64,000 nt of DNA from Planctomycetota bacterium (lineage in GTDB: Bacteria; Planctomycetota; UBA1135), in assembly GCA_024275135.1 (NCBI GenBank), contig JAJRZS010000003.1, positions 30,550-94,549 on the forward strand, written 5' to 3'. Positions 1 through 8,528 of this stretch are shown in pieces (the stretch's first letter is position 1; each line of letters starts with the position of its first letter). A model generated the notes under the pieces. It worked only from the letters and a program-made list of their open reading frames with translations, was not told where the DNA came from and searched no databases. The position numbers and the translations under genes were made by a program.

Positions 1-41
1 GCCATAGGGGCACAGAGAAGAGGGAGCAGGAGGGCAAGCAT
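1..41 (-). CDS. 5' end of an exported protein (partial)
   Basis: The reading frame starts with an ATG on the minus strand at 41, sharing one base with the TAA stop of the upstream foldase gene (TAATG). The 13 complete codons read MLALLLPLLCAPM, a typical signal-peptide core, and the frame runs off the window edge. The overlap implies translational coupling to the parvulin-like gene, so another exported or periplasmic folding factor is plausible, but the mature part is not visible and no function can be assigned. Confidence 0.5.
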   Translation of the reverse strand, partial: MLALLLPLLCAPM

Positions 42-712
42 TAGGCGTGGGTACGGTTGAGGCGGAAAGATGGTGGCAAGGTCTGGATGAGTTCCGGGTT
101 GCCGGATAACGGCAAAGTTTCCCAGGCTTTCTTGGCCTGCTTGCGATCGAGATCGCTGCCGACTGGGAACTGCATACGATACAAGACAATTTGTGCGCGG
201 TTACTCGGGCCAGGCAGGCGTTTGTCTAAATAGATGATTTCCCACCCATAGCTGGTTTGAATGGGGCCAGCCAAGTCACCTTCATGCATGAGCGCCACTT
301 GGGCCGCAGCTTGCGCGCCAAGGCCAGCGGGGTTGGGTAGCTGGGGGCTATCTGGCATGGGAGTGATGCCGACTTCTTCAGACCACTGCAGGTAAACGGA
401 GAGGAAATCTTCCCCTTGTCGCAAGCGCTGGAGCCATTTTTCGCATTCACGGCGGGCATTTTGGCTCTTTTGGGGTAGGGTTTGGTGGAGAATGTTGGCC
501 TGGCCGAGGCCAAAAAGCATTAAATGGGCACGTAGAGAATCGGTTCCTTCGTGGGGAAATGCCTGGCGCAAAGCCTTTTCGGCAGTCATGACTTGTTGAT
601 AGGGAAGGACATAAGGGCCAATATGCAAATCTTGTGGTTGGCCACAGCAAGGAAGAAGAAGCAACAAGCCAAGGGTGGCTGGAGCAGGTTTTAAGCGTCG
701 CAACATCTTCAT
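41..712 (-). CDS. Parvulin-type (PpiC) peptidyl-prolyl isomerase, exported
   Basis: About 223 aa. A hydrophobic leader (residues 12-21) ends in Cys-Cys, so it may be a lipoprotein, although the lipobox (LLPCC) is not canonical. The C-terminal half carries the parvulin signature GDLAGPIQTSYGWEII followed by a positively charged strand, as in PpiC/SurA rotamases that isomerise X-Pro bonds in the periplasm. The start at 712 was chosen because the signal peptide begins there; the open frame continues to 808 but that stretch overlaps the divergent gene. It lies 86 bp from the divergent SurA-like gene and overlaps the next minus-strand gene, suggesting a small envelope-folding cluster. Confidence 0.75.
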   Translation of the reverse strand: MKMLRRLKPAPATLGLLLLLPCCGQPQDLHIGPYVLPYQQVMTAEKALRQAFPHEGTDSLRAHLMLFGLGQANILHQTLPQKSQNARRECEKWLQRLRQGEDFLSVYLQWSEEVGITPMPDSPQLPNPAGLGAQAAAQVALMHEGDLAGPIQTSYGWEIIYLDKRLPGPSNRAQIVLYRMQFPVGSDLDRKQAKKAWETLPLSGNPELIQTLPPSFRLNRTHA

Positions 713-798
713 GGGAGCATTTTCGCACTGACAGGGCGTCGGAGTGTAAAATATCCGACCAAAATCAGGCCATCTACTCAGCTTCCCACTAACCAGCG

Positions 799-2352
799 AT
801 GCTTTCATCCCTTCTACTTTCCTCTCTTTGCCTGCCTACCCCTTGCCAAGCTGCTCCTGCTGGCCAGGTGGAGTCGACAACGACGACGGCACCGACTTCC
901 GAGGTCACCATTAGTCGGGAGGAGCGTCTCAAGCGCACCTACATCTACACAGCTGGCTCGCGCTATATCTTGCAGCGTACTTTGGAGGAGCTGCTCAAGG
1001 ATGAAATCCAACGACGCAAGGATGCGGGCCTGTTTGTCGGCAAAGTTGAAATTGCGGACGATTTGGTGGAGGCCGAGGTGGAGTCGCGCATGCAAGCGCT
1101 GAAGGAGCAAGACGCCAATCTAGACTTCTGGGATCAAGTGGCCGCGCAAGGGTTTACCCCAACCACTTTCCGTCAAGAGTTGCGACGCAGCATCCAGGCG
1201 CGCAACATGTATTTCCCGGAAGATCCCACAGATTGGCCGGTTGAGATGCTGAAGGAAGTATTGGGAGACACTTGGGACAATTTTATGGCCAAAACGCATG
1301 AAGACTTTTTGGCACAAAAAGAGGAGACTGGAGAGTTTCCTCCGCTGAATGAGCAAACTCTCAACATGATGTTGATGCCGACAATCTGGAATTATTTGCT
1401 GAAACATGGTGATGTCCAATACCCATCGGATGGCTTACCAGAAGGCGTGGTTTTGCGTGTGAATGAGCGCGATGTGGCTACCGAAGAAGTTCTTGCCACC
1501 ATCGAACCTTTTTTAAGTGATACCGATCGAGAGTGGGCAGAGCTGTTTGTGGATCGCATCGATATGGCGACGGTGGCGCTCCAAGAAAAGGGAGCTTGGT
1601 TGTCGAAGGAAGAGTCCGACGCTCTTTTTGCCAAAGAGGCTGCGGAATACAACAGTCCACCTTTTACTCACGAGTTAGTCGTGTTGCAGTTTTTGGGCTA
1701 TCCCAGCATGGAGATTTATAAGCAGTTTTTCCGCGTGCGGCATTCTTTCCGTAATCTGTTGCCGGCTGAAGGAACGGATGCGTTCAAGGGGTTGCAGAAA
1801 GCGCAGCTTGCGGAGCGGGGCGAATTTTATGGTGGCGCCAAAGTGCAGGTGGATGTCATTTTGCTGAGTGCGCGCGATACCGCCACTGGCAAGTTTCCTT
1901 TGCATGGAAATCCTTACCAACAGGCCAAAGAGCGTGCACAAGAGGTGGCGGAAATCCTCAGCGAAGGCACGGACTTTGACCAGGTGCTGATGGAATACAG
2001 TGATTATCCGGAGAAAGTCCCGGGTAGCCAGGCTGGTATGCCGCAGCCCAACCATGGGCATTTGCCTGCGCAAACCCGTAATGACATGCGCGGTTTCTTG
2101 GGAGAAAGCGATTACACCGACTTTCTTTTTGGCTACTCCATCTCCGATGACATTTTCTTTCGTGCGGAGCTCGGAGCCATTTACGGTCCGATTCGTGGGC
2201 CCTTGGGCTACTATTTCTACCGAGTGGTCCAACGTTCTCCAGCAACACGCACATTGGATGTCGCTGGGGTGGAGCGTGATGCCTACATCGTTAACGACGA
2301 TTTGCTCACTACTCATTTCCTAGATTTCCTCAGTCAGTTGCAGAACGACTGA
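799..2352 (+). CDS. SurA-like peptidyl-prolyl isomerase
   Basis: 517 aa with a cleavable signal peptide (first ~19 residues, ending near CQAAPA). A long alpha-helical, chaperone-like N-terminal part rich in Glu/Arg/Gln is followed by a parvulin-type domain at roughly residues 350-490, seen in the segments QVDVILLSARD, DFDQVLMEYSD and the closing GPIRGPLGYYFYRVV. This is the SurA/PrsA architecture: a periplasmic chaperone for outer-membrane proteins. It is divergent from the smaller parvulin gene and 10 bp upstream of the ABC exporter. The organism may split the foldase role over several paralogues. Assignment to the SurA/PpiC family is secure; orthology to surA itself is not. Confidence 0.75.
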   Translation: MLSSLLLSSLCLPTPCQAAPAGQVESTTTTAPTSEVTISREERLKRTYIYTAGSRYILQRTLEELLKDEIQRRKDAGLFVGKVEIADDLVEAEVESRMQALKEQDANLDFWDQVAAQGFTPTTFRQELRRSIQARNMYFPEDPTDWPVEMLKEVLGDTWDNFMAKTHEDFLAQKEETGEFPPLNEQTLNMMLMPTIWNYLLKHGDVQYPSDGLPEGVVLRVNERDVATEEVLATIEPFLSDTDREWAELFVDRIDMATVALQEKGAWLSKEESDALFAKEAAEYNSPPFTHELVVLQFLGYPSMEIYKQFFRVRHSFRNLLPAEGTDAFKGLQKAQLAERGEFYGGAKVQVDVILLSARDTATGKFPLHGNPYQQAKERAQEVAEILSEGTDFDQVLMEYSDYPEKVPGSQAGMPQPNHGHLPAQTRNDMRGFLGESDYTDFLFGYSISDDIFFRAELGAIYGPIRGPLGYYFYRVVQRSPATRTLDVAGVERDAYIVNDDLLTTHFLDFLSQLQND

Positions 2353-2362
2353 GCCCTCTTCT

Positions 2363-4237
2363 TTGAGCAAAAAGAAAACAGGCTCCATCCTAGCGGCTTA
2401 TCGGCGCTTGTCCCCCTATTTGGGGCGCTTTCGCCGACAAGCAATTGGGGTGGTGTTGCTCGGGGCTTTGGCCGCCGTCGGCGGGCGCGCCACCCTGCTG
2501 TTTTTCAAGCCACTGACCGATCGATTGGGCTTGGGCGATGTGCCAACCCCGATGGACGGAGAGCGTTCTTTGTTGGAGCGTTTTACCCACGACACCATGG
2601 AGCCCTGGTTGGCCTCCTGCCCGGATTGGGGACTCACTCTCGGCTTGAGCCAAGTACTCATCATGATTTTGATGATGACGGCATTGGCGGTCTTGTTTTC
2701 GGTGGTGCAGTTTTTCTTTTTGCGCTTGGCACGCATGCTTTCGGTATGGATGATTACCGATTTGCGCCTGGATTTGGCTGACCATGTGGTGAAGCTGGGC
2801 ATGGGGTTTCACTCGGACCGCCGGCTCGGTGATTTGGTGTCGCGATTGACTGTGGACGTCGCCGCAAGTTTGCGCATTTTGAGTCTGATGGTGGAGGAAG
2901 TGGTACAGGCGCCCTTCAGCATTTTGGCGTCCTTGTTTTTAGCTTGGGCGGCCGAGCCAACGGCCACCTTGGGCATGCTGATTTTGGTACCTATCATTGC
3001 TTTGCCGGTGGCTCGTATTGGACCGTTGATTCGACGCCGAGCGAAGCGTTCGCAGGATAGCTTGGGCGATACCACCCAACGCTTGGTGCAAATGTTGTCG
3101 GGGATTCGGGTGGTAAAAGCTTTTCGCATGGAGCAGCGCGAGGCCGACGAGTTCAAACGCGTCAACCAAGAGTTCGTACGCCAAACCGAAGGCATGGTTC
3201 GGGCCCAAGCCACCAGTTTGGCGGTGACCGCCTTTTTCGCCAACGGTGGGATTGGTTTGGTTTTGGGTGGCTTGGTGGTGGTGCATCTAACCATCGCCCC
3301 CATCTTCAATAGCGCAGGCACGATGCTCACCTTCCTTACCGCGATTGGTATGTTGTTGGCTTATGTGAAGCGTCTCACTCGTGCCTTCGCAGCCATCTAT
3401 GGCTCTTTGGGATCCATCGACCGGGTTTTTGAGGTCTTCGATTTGAAACCCGATGTGGTTGATGCGGCTGACGCTCAGCCATTTTGTGGCCTGCAGGATG
3501 GCATCCGTTTCGAAGAGGTCGGCTTTACTTATCCTGAGGCCAGCCAACCGGCGTTGCACCAAATCGATCTCGAAGTCAAACGTGGACAACGCATCGCCTT
3601 GGTTGGTTTGTCTGGGGCTGGAAAGAGCACCATTCTGGATTTGGTCGCGCGTTTTTATGATGTTACCGAAGGTCGAATTTTAATCGACGGCGTGGATTTG
3701 CGTTCTCTCCGCGTTGGCGATTGGATGGACCACCTGGCCGTGGTGCAACAGCAACCCTTCTTGTTCCATGCTAGTTTGCGCGACAACATTCGCTATGGTC
3801 GTTTGGACGCAAGCGAAGAGGAAATCCTGAAGGCGTGCAAAGCGGCGAATTTGTTGGAAACTTTGCAGCAACTTCCCGATGGTTTAGATACCGAAGTTGG
3901 GGAAGCGGGTTCCCGCCTCAGCGGTGGACAGGCGCAGCGTGTAACCATTGCCCGAGCTTTGCTGAAAAACGCGGATGTCTTGTTGTTGGATGAGGCCACC
4001 AGCGCCTTGGACTCGGAGTCGGAACGCAAAGTGCAAGATGCCTTGGAGAATTTGATGCATGGACGCACCACCTTCGTGATAGCCCACCGCCTGAGTACAA
4101 TTCGTAGCGCCGATAAAATTTTGGTGTTGGAGTCGGGGCGAATTATCGAAACCGGTACTCATGAGGAACTACTTGCCCATGGGGGAAGCTATGCCCATAT
4201 GTGGGCATTACAGGTCGGGGCTCCTGCTGCGGATTAG
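2363..4237 (+). CDS. MsbA-like ABC exporter (fused TMD-NBD)
   Basis: 624 aa, starting at a TTG codon 10 bp after the SurA-like stop. Residues 20-340 form the six-helix exporter TM domain, including the helical segments VVLLGALAAVGG and LIMILMMTALAVL. The NBD has Walker A GLSGAGKST (~415), signature LSGGQAQRV (~518), Walker B VLLLDEATSALD (~538) and the switch His in VIAHRLST. Half-transporters of this type work as homodimers in the inner membrane and flip lipid A, lipids or drugs. MsbA (lipid A core flippase) is the natural guess given the LPS genes elsewhere in the window, but the substrate cannot be read from sequence. Its TAG stop overlaps the TAA of the convergent ispF. Confidence 0.88.
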   Translation: MSKKKTGSILAAYRRLSPYLGRFRRQAIGVVLLGALAAVGGRATLLFFKPLTDRLGLGDVPTPMDGERSLLERFTHDTMEPWLASCPDWGLTLGLSQVLIMILMMTALAVLFSVVQFFFLRLARMLSVWMITDLRLDLADHVVKLGMGFHSDRRLGDLVSRLTVDVAASLRILSLMVEEVVQAPFSILASLFLAWAAEPTATLGMLILVPIIALPVARIGPLIRRRAKRSQDSLGDTTQRLVQMLSGIRVVKAFRMEQREADEFKRVNQEFVRQTEGMVRAQATSLAVTAFFANGGIGLVLGGLVVVHLTIAPIFNSAGTMLTFLTAIGMLLAYVKRLTRAFAAIYGSLGSIDRVFEVFDLKPDVVDAADAQPFCGLQDGIRFEEVGFTYPEASQPALHQIDLEVKRGQRIALVGLSGAGKSTILDLVARFYDVTEGRILIDGVDLRSLRVGDWMDHLAVVQQQPFLFHASLRDNIRYGRLDASEEEILKACKAANLLETLQQLPDGLDTEVGEAGSRLSGGQAQRVTIARALLKNADVLLLDEATSALDSESERKVQDALENLMHGRTTFVIAHRLSTIRSADKILVLESGRIIETGTHEELLAHGGSYAHMWALQVGAPAAD

Positions 4238-4713
4238 AGTGGCAGCAACAAGGCCACTGCTTGCACGGCGATGGAACCGGAACAGCCGCCTTCCGTGGTT
4301 TTGCCTTTGAGGTTGATGCGGTCTTGGTCTAAGTCCAAAAGTTTGCTGAGGTTTTGGCGAATGGCCTCGCGATACGGGCGAATTTTCGGTTGGTCGCAAA
4401 TCACCACCAAATCCACCGACACCACTTGCAGCTTTTTCTCCGACAGTTTTGTCATTGCTGCAGTTAAAAAATCCTTGCTGTTGGCATCCTTCCAGCGTGG
4501 GTCTTGGTCGGAAAACAGAGTGCCCAAATCATCCAAGCCTGCGGCGCCGAGAAGCGAGTCGGTAAGAGCGTGGAGGAGTACATCGGCGTCGGAATGCCCA
4601 ATCGGGCCGAGTTCAAATGGAATTTCGATGCCGCCCAAAATACAGGGGCGACCACTGACGAGGCCATGGCGATCCCAGCCAAGGCCGATGCGAGGTGCGG
4701 TGTTAAGAGGCAT
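4234..4713 (-). CDS. ispF: 2-C-methyl-D-erythritol 2,4-cyclodiphosphate synthase
   Basis: 159 aa, the usual IspF length. It converts CDP-ME-2-phosphate to the cyclodiphosphate with loss of CMP in the MEP isoprenoid pathway. The metal-binding DRH near the N-terminus (GLGWDRHGL), the conserved HSDADVLLHALTDSLLGAAG block and the C-terminal KGKTTEGG region are all visible. The start at 4713 gives the normal N-terminus; its first bases lie inside the end of ispD (11-bp overlap), so the two are translationally coupled. The C-terminal loop reads TTEGGCSGS, less Arg-rich than in E. coli. Confidence is high. Confidence 0.95.
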   Translation of the reverse strand: MPLNTAPRIGLGWDRHGLVSGRPCILGGIEIPFELGPIGHSDADVLLHALTDSLLGAAGLDDLGTLFSDQDPRWKDANSKDFLTAAMTKLSEKKLQVVSVDLVVICDQPKIRPYREAIRQNLSKLLDLDQDRINLKGKTTEGGCSGSIAVQAVALLLPL

Positions 4714-5407
4714 GGCAGGAAGGGTGGCTGAGGAGGGCTTCGGCGAGGAGAAGGTCGCGGGGGACCGTGATTTTGAAATTGGGATGCTGGCAGGGAACGA
4801 GTTGGGGTGCGTGACCACAGTACTCCAGCATCATGGATTCATCCGTAGGCAATCCGCTTTGCTCCACTTCCCAAGCCGAAAAGGCTTCCAACATCCAGTT
4901 GCGCTTGGCAACTTGGGGGGTTTGCGCTCGCCATAGGCCAGCGCGGGGAATGGTCTGTTGCACGCGGGTGTCAGCACAGCTTTGTTTGAGGGTGTCGGCA
5001 CAAGGTTCGGCGGCCAGTGCGGCACCATGTTCGCGGGCGGCGGCAATAACGGCGTCCAAATCCTCGGCGTGGAGCAGGGGGCGGGCGGCATCGTGAACCA
5101 ACAAAAAAGGGAAATCGTCGCAGGCCTCACAGCCATTGCGGCTGGAGAGCCAGCGTTCGGCACCACCGGCTACAACCAAATTGGCTCCAAGGTGGAGCGG
5201 GTCGGTATGCCATTCCTGAGCCATCCGTTGGCAGTCTTTGGCGGACATCACCACTACAATCTGACCGATAGCTGGGGATTGGCTTAAGGTGCGGAGGCTG
5301 TGGGCTAATAGCGGTTTGTTGGCCAGACCAAGCAGAGCTTTGTTGGTGCCACCCACGCGTCGGCCACAGCCCGCAGCGAGAAGAACGGCGGCAGTGTCCG
5401 CAGTCAT
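4703..5407 (-). CDS. ispD: 2-C-methyl-D-erythritol 4-phosphate cytidylyltransferase
   Basis: 234 aa. It catalyses MEP + CTP to CDP-ME. The nucleotidyltransferase Gly-rich loop LLAAGCGRRVGG lies at the N-terminus, followed by K(A)LLGLANKPLLAHSL. VHDAARPLL and the C-terminal TDESMMLE motif match IspD. It starts with ATG at 5407. A TACCCT hexamer ends 6 nt before that ATG, which could be a leaderless -10. It forms an operon with ispF by an 11-bp overlap. Confidence 0.95.
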   Translation of the reverse strand: MTADTAAVLLAAGCGRRVGGTNKALLGLANKPLLAHSLRTLSQSPAIGQIVVVMSAKDCQRMAQEWHTDPLHLGANLVVAGGAERWLSSRNGCEACDDFPFLLVHDAARPLLHAEDLDAVIAAAREHGAALAAEPCADTLKQSCADTRVQQTIPRAGLWRAQTPQVAKRNWMLEAFSAWEVEQSGLPTDESMMLEYCGHAPQLVPCQHPNFKITVPRDLLLAEALLSHPSCHAS

Positions 5408-5413
5408 AGCTAA

Positions 5414-5419
5414 AGGGTA
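5414..5419 (-). promoter_or_regulatory. Candidate leaderless -10 for ispDF
   Basis: TACCCT on the minus strand, with exactly 6 nt between it and the ispD ATG, which places +1 on the start codon. No clear -35 hexamer. It is one member of a recurrent TANNNT-6-start pattern in this window. Single-site support is weak; the pattern as a whole is stronger. Confidence 0.35.
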
Positions 5420-5468
5420 GCAGCGAGTTTCTTTGCTGGGAATGGAGGCGACCAAACCCGGGGTAGGG

Positions 5469-5474
5469 TAGCAT
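5469..5474 (+). promoter_or_regulatory. Candidate leaderless -10 for the ruvC unit
   Basis: TAGCAT followed by 6 nt and then the GTG start codon of ruvC at 5481, so +1 would coincide with the G of GTG. No recognisable -35 box or Shine-Dalgarno sequence lies between it and the start. It faces the ispD element across a 73-bp intergenic region. Confidence 0.35.
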
Positions 5475-5480
5475 GGTTTT

Positions 5481-6056
5481 GTGCAACAGCGCGTGTTGGG
5501 AATTGACCCAGGCAGCCAAGTCGTGGGGTGGGCCATTGCGGAAAAGACCGCAGATGGTCGTTTGTGTCGTGTGGACTCGGGATACTGGCCATTGGGGCGT
5601 GCACCCCTGCCGATGGGCGAGCGCCTTTATCGGTTGCATCGGCATTTGTTGGAGCTGGTGGAGCAATGCCCGCCACAGCTGATGGCCTTGGAGGCGGCGT
5701 TTTTTGGAAAAAATGCTAGTTCGGCGCTGCGTCTGGGAGAGGCTAGGGGGGTGGTGCTGATGACCGCGGAGTTGCTTGACCTGCCCTTGGTGGAGTACCC
5801 GCCTGCAACGGTCAAAGCACGGGTTGCTGGCACCGGGGGCGCCAACAAAGAGCAGGTCCAGCATTTGGTGGGCTTGCATTACGGCATTCCTGACTTCGTG
5901 CCGGCAACTTCGGACGAAGCCGACGCCCTGGCGGTGGCGGCCTGCGCCTTGCTGGATCCTGGTTTGCAAGATGCAGATTCCTGGAATAGCTCGAAAACTG
6001 AGGATTTAAAGAGGGGGAAACGGGGTAAACTTCCTCCTGGAGCCCGTTTTCAATGA
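5481..6056 (+). CDS. ruvC: Holliday junction resolvase RuvC
   Basis: 191 aa, beginning at GTG so that the N-terminus reads (M)QQRVLGIDPGS, the canonical RuvC start with the first catalytic Asp. The second acidic residue is in ALEAAFFGKN and the last pair in SDEADALAVA. RuvC is a Mg-dependent RNase H-fold nuclease that cuts Holliday junctions as a dimer with RuvAB. ruvA and ruvB are not adjacent; instead the gene overlaps an unrecognised gene by 4 bp. The C-terminus carries ~25 extra charged residues after the core fold. Confidence 0.93.
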   Translation: MQQRVLGIDPGSQVVGWAIAEKTADGRLCRVDSGYWPLGRAPLPMGERLYRLHRHLLELVEQCPPQLMALEAAFFGKNASSALRLGEARGVVLMTAELLDLPLVEYPPATVKARVAGTGGANKEQVQHLVGLHYGIPDFVPATSDEADALAVAACALLDPGLQDADSWNSSKTEDLKRGKRGKLPPGARFQ

Positions 6057-6814
6057 CCCCCCCTAAGGAATCGAAGAAAACACCAACTTGGGACTTTTCG
6101 GAGTTTCTCAAGTGGTTGGTGCATCACCCGCAGGCCCTGGAGCCCGGCTTGCGGATGTTGGGGCATGCTTTGGAATTGGGCCCGAAACTCAGCGCCGAGG
6201 CTTGCGCCGCCGATGGCTTGGGACGTCCCTGTCTGATTTTGCATGTGGACAATTTCTCGGCTTCCGTTTACGACCGCATTTTGTTGTTGATGGCAAAAAT
6301 GCAAACGGACGGAGAACGGTTCCGCCATTTGTTTGCCCGCCCCCATGAGCCGCGGATGTTTTTGCTGGCCCCCAATTACCTAGCGGAGGCCAGAGCAAGG
6401 TTGGAGCTGCTCACCCACGCTTTTTCCTTGCGCTGCTTCAGTTTTGGTCCCCCTTCTTCCAAACGCGGTGTTCCAATGTTGGAGTTGGAGGAGATTGCGG
6501 CTGAGGTTCCGCCTTTGCAGCATTTGGACAGTTTAGGTGAGCGCCCAGAAACGCCTTTTGTTGCACGTTTGCTCCATGCTTGCTCAGTTTTGCACCCTCC
6601 TGTGCTTTGCCGGGGCGGAGACTGGCCTTTGCTGCTGTTGGGGGTTTCTGGTCCTTTGGCGACCCTGCTTCGAGATGAGCGCGGGGTCTATATGGCAGGT
6701 GCTGGGCAACGGCAAGAAGATCCTTTGTTGCATTTGCGCGATGACGACGCGATAGACCATGCCATCGATGCTCTTTTGCGCGCGCAAGAAAAAACCGAAA
6801 CCCGCGTCGCCTAA
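6053..6814 (+). CDS. Hypothetical protein downstream of ruvC
   Basis: 253 aa, not recognised. The start ATG overlaps the ruvC TGA (ATGA), so it is translated with RuvC. No signal peptide or clear TM helix. The sequence is mixed alpha/beta with a Lys-rich N-terminus (PPKESKK), Leu-rich helices, and a segment GRPCLILHVDNFSASVYD that looks like a buried beta strand followed by a helix. The C-terminus is acidic then helical (DDDAIDHAIDALL). It could be a regulator or an enzyme in DNA metabolism by association, but nothing in the sequence proves that. The next gene, also on the plus strand, begins 15 bp downstream. Confidence 0.7.
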   Translation: MTPPKESKKTPTWDFSEFLKWLVHHPQALEPGLRMLGHALELGPKLSAEACAADGLGRPCLILHVDNFSASVYDRILLLMAKMQTDGERFRHLFARPHEPRMFLLAPNYLAEARARLELLTHAFSLRCFSFGPPSSKRGVPMLELEEIAAEVPPLQHLDSLGERPETPFVARLLHACSVLHPPVLCRGGDWPLLLLGVSGPLATLLRDERGVYMAGAGQRQEDPLLHLRDDDAIDHAIDALLRAQEKTETRVA

Positions 6815-6828
6815 GTCGTCTACTTGGG

Positions 6829-7170
6829 GTGAAGGATTCCTTGCCAACAACCCTGCTTGCGGCCTTGATGTTTTGTGCGGCTTGGCGTGGTGCGTCTTTG
6901 CCTCACCACGAATCTCTGCCAGGCTGGGAGCAAGGCCAGGGTCCCGAGACCTTGGTCCCAGATTTAAAGCATGACGATGCGCTACGCCTGAGCTGGCTGC
7001 CGGGAGTGGGCTCCGACCGCGCGCAAAAAATTGTGAGTCAGCGGCCCTTTTTGCAATTTCCACTCACACCACCGCGCTTGGCTATGTTGCCTGGGGTGGG
7101 GCAAACCACGGCGGATGCGGTGACGGAGTGGTATGCCGAACAATCTCGGACCAGGGCATCTCCACGCTAG
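6829..7170 (+). CDS. ComEA-like helix-hairpin-helix protein
   Basis: 113 aa from a GTG start. The N-terminus has a short hydrophobic stretch (LPTTLLAALMFCAAW) that could be an anchor or signal. Residues ~52-105 hold two helix-hairpin-helix units, LSWLPGVGSDRAQKIV and LAMLPGVGQTTADAV, with the LPGVG hairpins typical of ComEA DNA-binding domains. ComEA proteins bind incoming DNA during natural transformation, but stand-alone HhH proteins of this size also have unknown roles. No other competence genes are visible. Its TAG stop is embedded in the TAGAAT element upstream of nadC. Confidence 0.65.
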   Translation: MKDSLPTTLLAALMFCAAWRGASLPHHESLPGWEQGQGPETLVPDLKHDDALRLSWLPGVGSDRAQKIVSQRPFLQFPLTPPRLAMLPGVGQTTADAVTEWYAEQSRTRASPR

Positions 7171-7179
7171 AATGGAGGG

Positions 7180-8037
7180 ATGAATCGGGCTGAGCAGCTC
7201 CCTAATCCTGTGCAACGCTTGGTGGCCTTAGCCCTCGAAGAGGATCACGCTCATGCCGATGCCACTTCTTTGGCGGTGGTTCCCGCAGCAGCTCGGGCGA
7301 GCGCGATCCTTGTGGCGCGGGCAGATGGTGTATTGGCTGGCTGTGCGTATGCCGAAGCAGCATTTCGCCAATGTGATGCTGCTGTGACGTTGGAATGGCA
7401 AAGGGGTGATGGAGATCCGGTGCAGAAGGAGGAAATCGTGTTGCGAGCCACTGGCACGGCGCGTGGTTTACTGGCTGCGGAGCGCACGGCCCTGAATTTT
7501 TTGCAACACCTGAGTGGTGTGGCTACAAAAACGGCACACGCGGTGGCTGCGGCGGGCGCAGTGCAGGTGCTGGACACCCGCAAGACCTTGCCCTTGCTTC
7601 GGGATGCGCAAAAACGGGCGGTTGTTGCGGGTGGTGGAGAGAATCATCGCCGAGATTTAGAAGATCAGCTTTTGCTGAAAGAAAATCATTTTGCGCTGTC
7701 GGGACAAGGATTTTCTCAAACGGTGAAAACGGCGCTTGCCCATGCAGGTGGTCGCAAGGTGGGGGTGGAAGCCGAAACCTTGGAGCAAGCCCAACTCGCG
7801 CTGCGCGCCGGTGCGGCCTATGTGTTACTGGATAATTTTCGCGGGCAGGCCCTGGTTGAGGTCGTGCAAGCCTTGCGTGCCGAATTCCCTCAGGCTGAGC
7901 TTGAAGTGAGCGGGGGATTCCAGGTGGATGATTTGCCTCAAGTGGCCGGCCTTGGGGTTAATCGCATTTCTATGGGCGCCCTCACCCATTCTGTTGCGGC
8001 ATTTGATTTGTCGATGCTGATGGAGCCTTGCGCATGA
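7180..8037 (+). CDS. nadC: Nicotinate-nucleotide pyrophosphorylase (carboxylating)
   Basis: 285 aa. It converts quinolinate + PRPP to NaMN in de novo NAD synthesis. Diagnostic features are LEEDHAHADATS at the N-terminus, ERTALNFLQHLSGVAT, VLDTRKTLPLLRDAQKRAV, GGGENHRRDL, LLKENH and the barrel-end LEVSGGFQVDDL. TAGAAT (7168-7173) followed by 6 nt (GGAGGG) precedes the ATG; the same 6 nt could serve as a ribosome-binding site very close to the start. The gene overlaps the VanZ-like gene by ATGA. nadA and nadB are not in the window. Confidence 0.93.
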   Translation: MNRAEQLPNPVQRLVALALEEDHAHADATSLAVVPAAARASAILVARADGVLAGCAYAEAAFRQCDAAVTLEWQRGDGDPVQKEEIVLRATGTARGLLAAERTALNFLQHLSGVATKTAHAVAAAGAVQVLDTRKTLPLLRDAQKRAVVAGGGENHRRDLEDQLLLKENHFALSGQGFSQTVKTALAHAGGRKVGVEAETLEQAQLALRAGAAYVLLDNFRGQALVEVVQALRAEFPQAELEVSGGFQVDDLPQVAGLGVNRISMGALTHSVAAFDLSMLMEPCA

Positions 8038-8528
8038 ATTACGCACGCCTTTTGCAGTTGCCGCTTGGCGGGCGCATTCTTGCTTGTATTTTCATGTTGC
8101 TGCTCGTCGCCATTCTGGGTGGTCTGCCGGGCACGATTCGGCCACAATCTGCAGCGAGTGGTTGGGCTTATTTTACCAATTTCCTCCACCAACCCTTGTA
8201 TGCCGGAGTGGGGTTGAGCTTCTTGTTGGTTTTGAAACGGCCGAGTCGTAACCTTGCTGATTGGTTGCTTGCTGCGGCTTTTGCCGTCGGCATTGGCGTG
8301 CTCGATGAAGTGCATCAACATTTTGTGCGCGCCCGTTCTTCCTCTCTGTTGGATTTGGGTAGCGATGGCTACGGTGCGTTTTGTGCCGCCTACCTCGCTT
8401 ACCTTTCCCAACTTTCTAGTGGATGGATGGCCTACCGCCGCCGCATTCTTTTGCTGCTGGGGCTAGGCCTCCTCTGGAATTGCGTTCCCTCCTTCTCCGC
8501 AGAGACGCCTCTACCCTTCCTTCGATGA
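8034..8528 (+). CDS. VanZ-like membrane protein
   Basis: 164 aa with about four TM helices and the VanZ/RDD-like signature: a YAGVGLSFLL helix, then GVLDEVHQHFVRARSSSLLDLGSDGYGAF, the region around the conserved D-E-x-HQ and D-x2-x-D-G residues. VanZ homologues lower teicoplanin susceptibility in some Gram-positives; in Gram-negatives their role is unknown. The ATG at 8034 was chosen because it overlaps the nadC TGA, in preference to an in-frame TTG 6 bp upstream. It is coupled to purB downstream by another ATGA. Confidence 0.7.
   Translation: MNYARLLQLPLGGRILACIFMLLLVAILGGLPGTIRPQSAASGWAYFTNFLHQPLYAGVGLSFLLVLKRPSRNLADWLLAAAFAVGIGVLDEVHQHFVRARSSSLLDLGSDGYGAFCAAYLAYLSQLSSGWMAYRRRILLLLGLGLLWNCVPSFSAETPLPFLR

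Noticed and set aside
1675..2316. 213-aa minus-strand frame inside the SurA-like gene
   Set aside because: Antisense to a certain gene with no family similarity.
5127..5969. 280-aa minus-strand frame over ispD and ruvC
   Set aside because: It overlaps two certain genes and its composition (Gln/His/Arg/Pro rich) is typical of shadow frames.
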